From NCBI RefSeq assembly GCF_004123295.1, contig NZ_SDMK01000005.1:248001-312000 (forward strand): DNA of 64,000 nt, in the 5' to 3' direction. This document shows, piece after piece, positions 61,081 through 64,000 of this stretch (its first letter is position 1; every line of letters begins with the position of its first letter). The notes under the pieces were generated by a model. It did no database searches, had not been told where the DNA came from, and was given only the letters and a program-made list of their open reading frames with translations. A program made the position numbers and the translations under genes. Origin of the DNA: Silvibacterium dinghuense (GTDB lineage: Bacteria > Acidobacteriota > Terriglobia > Terriglobales > Acidobacteriaceae).

Positions 61081-61485
61081 CTACTCCCCGTTTTCTACGC
61101 GCGCCTTGATGTCCGCATAGGCCGTCTCAATGAGGATGCGGAGCGCGGCAGCATCGATCGCACGGTCCGGCCTCAGCTTTACGTGACGCATGAACCTGCC
61201 GCTCCCCTCCAGGAGCCGGGACGGGTCCGGCAGCGAAGCTCCCTGAAAGAAGCCCACATTCACGTGGGAAGTGAAGGCATGGACATAAGCGAAGGGCACG
61301 TCGCCAAAGCAAGCCGTCGGGCAGCCATCATGCAACAGCTCTCGGACCTCATCCCCGCATCGCCGCATTACATCGAACCAGGTGCGCGCGATGGCTCCCA
61401 GCGCATTCTCATGTGCCTTCATCCAGGCGTCGATCGCGGGATCGTGTGCGACCGTACCATCGAAGCGCAGCAATCCTGTTCTCAT
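61081..61485 (-). CDS. DUF1801 (YdhG-like) protein
   Basis: 134 residues, cytoplasmic. The DUF1801 pattern is visible: WFDVMRRCGDEVRELLHDG, CFGDVPFAYVHAFTSHVNVGFFQGA and the C-terminal RFMRHVKLRPDRAIDAAALRILIETAY. ATG 61485 with AAGGGCA upstream is preferred to a start at 61569 that would cross the terminator of the preceding gene. Function unknown; the fold is related to frataxin-like YdhG proteins. Confidence 0.85.
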   Translation of the reverse strand: MRTGLLRFDGTVAHDPAIDAWMKAHENALGAIARTWFDVMRRCGDEVRELLHDGCPTACFGDVPFAYVHAFTSHVNVGFFQGASLPDPSRLLEGSGRFMRHVKLRPDRAIDAAALRILIETAYADIKARVENGE

Positions 61486-61539
61486 CGTGTCTGCCCTTAT
61501 CGGGCTCCGCTCGAGCCATCTTAGGCGCTTTGATGCGCA

Positions 61540-61566
61540 AGAAGAAGGAGCAGCCGAGGCTGCTCC
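61540..61566 (-). terminator. Terminator of the AsmA-like gene
   Basis: Perfect 8-bp stem GGAGCAGC (61547-61554) / GCTGCTCC (61559-61566). On the minus strand it is followed by a TTCTTCTT tail. It lies about 20 bases past the stop at 61588. Confidence 0.7.
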
Positions 61567-61587
61567 CAACGCCTAGAGCCCATCACG

Positions 61588-64000
61588 CTACGGCTTGGCC
61601 GTCACCAGCGGATGCGCCAGTGTTCCGCCGACGATCTGTCCTTCGGGCCAGCTCAGGCTCAAGCCGCGATCAAAACCAATCTTGCCGGCAACAGCACCGG
61701 CTGCCGGCGCAGCATTTCCCAGCACCAGCGCACCGTTGCCGATTGTTCCCGAAGCATTCCACTGCGTAAAGCCCGACGGCGCCATGGCGCCCGCCGCGAG
61801 ACGTCCAGCCGGAGCTGTCAGCGAGCCGTGGTTCCACTGCCAGTGAAAGCGGCCCTGCGCCGAGGAGAGAAGATCAGCCTCCGTGTAGCCGGAGAGCGTC
61901 AGGTCCGCGCCCCCATCGAGCGTTCCCGTTGCAGGCCACTTCTCGGCAAAGAGCGCGGCAACCGGAGCCATGGCCACGCCGCTCCACGTCGTCTTGAGGC
62001 TGTAGCGCGGCGCGCCGTGTGAGCCGTCCATTCGCCCCGAAGCATGCAGGCTGCCGTTCAGCGCGCTCGCATCGAGCGACGGAATCGTCCAGCCGCGCCC
62101 ATCGGCGGCAATCTGCGCACGTACATCGTGCAGCGTCAGCGTGCCCAGCGTGAAGGCTCCCACATGGACCTGTCCTTCAAGCGCAGGCCAGCTCTTCTTC
62201 GGCTCGACCTCGGACAAAATCGCCTGCACCAGAGCACCCGGATGCCCGGAGCCGAGCAGCACCGTCTCCAGCGCCGCCGCATCGAGCTGGGGCACATCGA
62301 GATTCAGCCGCGCCGGGCACACGCTCTCGCAACGCAGTGCAGCATCCAGCGAGCCGCGCAGCGCAATGCCGTGCAGCGTCGCTGCGACATTCGCCCAGTG
62401 CATGCCTGTGTCGTCGAAATTCACCGTAGCGGAAGCCAGCTCTACCGGATCGCTCAGCCAGGGCAGAACGGCCTGCGCCTTTTCGAGACGCAGCCAGCCC
62501 TGCACATCCGCATAACGCGGCAGCAGAGAACCATCGGCCGCGATCGCCGGCTCGGCCGTCCACGGACGCGCAAAGGTCAGATCGATATTCGCCGTGCCCT
62601 GCGGCGCGACATGCGCCATCAGTGGATGCAGAGATCCAAGCGCCCCGGCCAGCTGGCGCAGGCGCGCCATCGGAGCAGCTCCCACCAGGTGGAACGAGAA
62701 TCCTGCCTGCGTCATCTCACCGGAGATACCGAAGGGAGCACTGCCCCCCATCTCCATCGTTGCCGGCTCGAGAACGATTCCCTGCGCTGCCGGCGACGCA
62801 GCCGGTGTCATTTCTTTTTTATGCTTCCGCCCCGTGGGCTTCGCTGCCACCGGCTCTGCGCCCCGCGCCACAAAGTGCAAGGAGGCAAAGCGGAAGGGCG
62901 TGCCATCCCCTGCAAACGAGACTTCGAGCGGAGTTACGGTCGCATCCCCGGTAAGCTCCGGCGCAGCCTCGCTCTCCGTGTCGTAGTGGAAGGTGCCTGC
63001 GATCGTGCCCTTCGCCTCGAGGTCCGTGGGCAACTCGGAGCGCAGCAGTCCCAACACGTTGACCGCAAAGGAGGCCGGAACCTGGTTGATCTCAAACGCC
63101 AGCTGCGCCTTGCGCGCGGCGATATCCGCAACGTTGCCGGTCAGCAGCAGATGCCCGCTCTCCACCGGCCACAGGCAGGTGAGCCCATCGAGCGCCCGCG
63201 CCGCATGCCGATATCCGGCCTGGCAACGGGCATCGATGTCGAAGGCATTCATCGGTGTGAACTCTTCGCGATGCGCATTGCCGACACGCAGGTGCGTCTT
63301 GACCTGCAGATTCTCGATCGGGCCGGCCAGATCGGCGTCGGCACGCAGATCGCCGCGCCATCCAGCATCGAAACCAAGCAGCATCTCTCCGGCCTGCCCC
63401 AGCTCGGCGTGGTTCCACTCGGCGTGCAGCCTGACCGGCATCTGGTTGAGTGCGGCTGCGCGATCGAGCGAGCCATCCACCTGGATCGTGCCGGTGTCTT
63501 CGAGGTCGAGACTCATATCGGTGCGCACCGGCTGCGCCTCGAAGCGCAGCCGCCACTCATTCGCCGATTCAAGCCAGATGGAGAGATCGCTGTTCAGGAA
63601 AGAGAATCCGGATTTTTCAACACCGGACTTGAAGTTGAAGCGGGCACCGGAGAACTCGATATAGGGAAAGCGCGGGCTCGCGCCCGAATGCCGCTGCGCG
63701 GTAGGCGCGTTCGCGGTGTGCGAGGCCTGCTCGAGCAGCGTGCCGAAATTCCACTGCCCCTGCGCATTGCGCACGAGATTGACGCTCGCCTGGTCGAGAT
63801 CGATGCGGCTCACCTCGAGCCTGCGCCGCCACAGGGAGCTCAGCCGCAGTGAGACCGTGACTGAAGGCGCACGCAGCATCGGCTCCGCACCGAAGTCCGC
63901 ATTCTCTTCCACCACAAAATCGGTGATGGCAAGCCCCGGGCGCGGCAGCATCTGCAGCTTTACCGAGCCGATATGCACCGGATGCCCGAGGCTGCGTTCG
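61588..64000 (-). CDS. AsmA-family protein, partial (N-terminus beyond right edge)
   Basis: At least 803 residues; the frame is open to the window edge (ERSLGHPVHIGSVKLQ first), so the N-terminal membrane anchor is outside. Typical AsmA/YhjG/TamB-like start: LQMLPRPGLAITDFVVEEN, APSVTVSLRLSSLWRRRLEVSRIDLDQASVNLV and QGQWNFGTLLEQ. A long beta-rich body follows, with a repeated ANVAATLHGIALRGSLDA-like pattern. AsmA proteins bridge inner and outer membranes and are implicated in lipid transport and outer-membrane assembly. A GTG at 63978 is not the true start, because conserved sequence precedes it. Confidence 0.88.
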   Translation of the reverse strand, partial: ERSLGHPVHIGSVKLQMLPRPGLAITDFVVEENADFGAEPMLRAPSVTVSLRLSSLWRRRLEVSRIDLDQASVNLVRNAQGQWNFGTLLEQASHTANAPTAQRHSGASPRFPYIEFSGARFNFKSGVEKSGFSFLNSDLSIWLESANEWRLRFEAQPVRTDMSLDLEDTGTIQVDGSLDRAAALNQMPVRLHAEWNHAELGQAGEMLLGFDAGWRGDLRADADLAGPIENLQVKTHLRVGNAHREEFTPMNAFDIDARCQAGYRHAARALDGLTCLWPVESGHLLLTGNVADIAARKAQLAFEINQVPASFAVNVLGLLRSELPTDLEAKGTIAGTFHYDTESEAAPELTGDATVTPLEVSFAGDGTPFRFASLHFVARGAEPVAAKPTGRKHKKEMTPAASPAAQGIVLEPATMEMGGSAPFGISGEMTQAGFSFHLVGAAPMARLRQLAGALGSLHPLMAHVAPQGTANIDLTFARPWTAEPAIAADGSLLPRYADVQGWLRLEKAQAVLPWLSDPVELASATVNFDDTGMHWANVAATLHGIALRGSLDAALRCESVCPARLNLDVPQLDAAALETVLLGSGHPGALVQAILSEVEPKKSWPALEGQVHVGAFTLGTLTLHDVRAQIAADGRGWTIPSLDASALNGSLHASGRMDGSHGAPRYSLKTTWSGVAMAPVAALFAEKWPATGTLDGGADLTLSGYTEADLLSSAQGRFHWQWNHGSLTAPAGRLAAGAMAPSGFTQWNASGTIGNGALVLGNAAPAAGAVAGKIGFDRGLSLSWPEGQIVGGTLAHPLVTAKP

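Noticed and set aside
1-64000. Prophage, integron or conjugative element
   Set aside because: No integrase, phage structural, relaxase or attachment-site duplication was recognised; the tRNA-Ser gene has no adjacent integrase.

Overview
This 64 kb window looks like chromosomal DNA of an acidobacterium (Acidobacteriota, class Terriglobia, probably family Acidobacteriaceae). The grounds are three very large Oar-like TonB-dependent receptors with an N-terminal carboxypeptidase-regulatory-like domain, a TIGR03435-type protein, several membrane-anchored one-component regulators with TolB/TPR sensor parts, big secreted NHL/Ig-repeat proteins, and moderately high GC. This is inferred from gene families only. 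No rRNA, CRISPR array, phage or complete IS element was seen. One tRNA (Ser-GCU) is present.

Layout. 1-4.6 kb: a receptor cut by the left edge, divergent from a LacI-family regulator, with a clear operator over the receptor promoter. 4.6-16.2 kb: an MdtABC-type RND efflux operon on the minus strand (adaptor, two pumps, outer-membrane lipoprotein; every junction is an ATGA overlap), divergent from a CpxR/CpxA-like two-component pair. A phased array of five GTMAY pentamers lies between them. 16.2-23.6 kb: DUF4440-like protein, squalene-cyclase-like protein, tRNA-Ser, APC permease with a doubtful 5' end, TIGR03435 protein, pyrophosphatase, PurS, GlmS. 23.6-36 kb: two more TonB receptors, two membrane regulators sharing an unnamed N-terminal domain, and an EAL protein. 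36-39.6 kb: a secreted beta-propeller protein with three exact 300-bp repeats. 40.3-44.1 kb: a compact lipid-type cluster: acyl carrier protein and ketoacyl synthase converge on an epimerase/reductase and an alpha-oxoamine synthase. This resembles known bacterial sphingolipid gene sets. 44.2-51.3 kb: a secreted NHL/Ig protein, a second secreted protein and an easily missed 76-residue protein in one operon, divergent from a winged-helix/TPR membrane regulator. 51.3-53.7 kb: a TetR regulator and DHA2 exporter with two operator-like palindromes between them. 53.8-58.2 kb: ferredoxin reductase, perfect and degenerate heptanucleotide repeats, LytTR regulator, a tandemly duplicated zinc-ribbon membrane protein, and an ECF sigma factor overlapping a small membrane protein. 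58.3-64 kb: RlmB methyltransferase, an M1-like peptidase that has lost its catalytic glutamate, a DUF1801 protein and an AsmA-like protein cut by the right edge.

Themes. Regulators sit directly beside envelope genes (LacI/TonB, CpxRA-like/RND, TetR/DHA2, membrane regulators/TonB or secreted repeat proteins). Several genes have a -10-like hexamer only 6-8 bases before the start codon, which suggests leaderless mRNAs. The strongest candidates for new biology are the lipid cluster, the 10-bp-phased regulator array, the Ser/Thr-rich insertion in the MdtB-like pump, the membrane-regulator family, the heptanucleotide arrays, and the metal-site-intact but Glu-less M1 protein.
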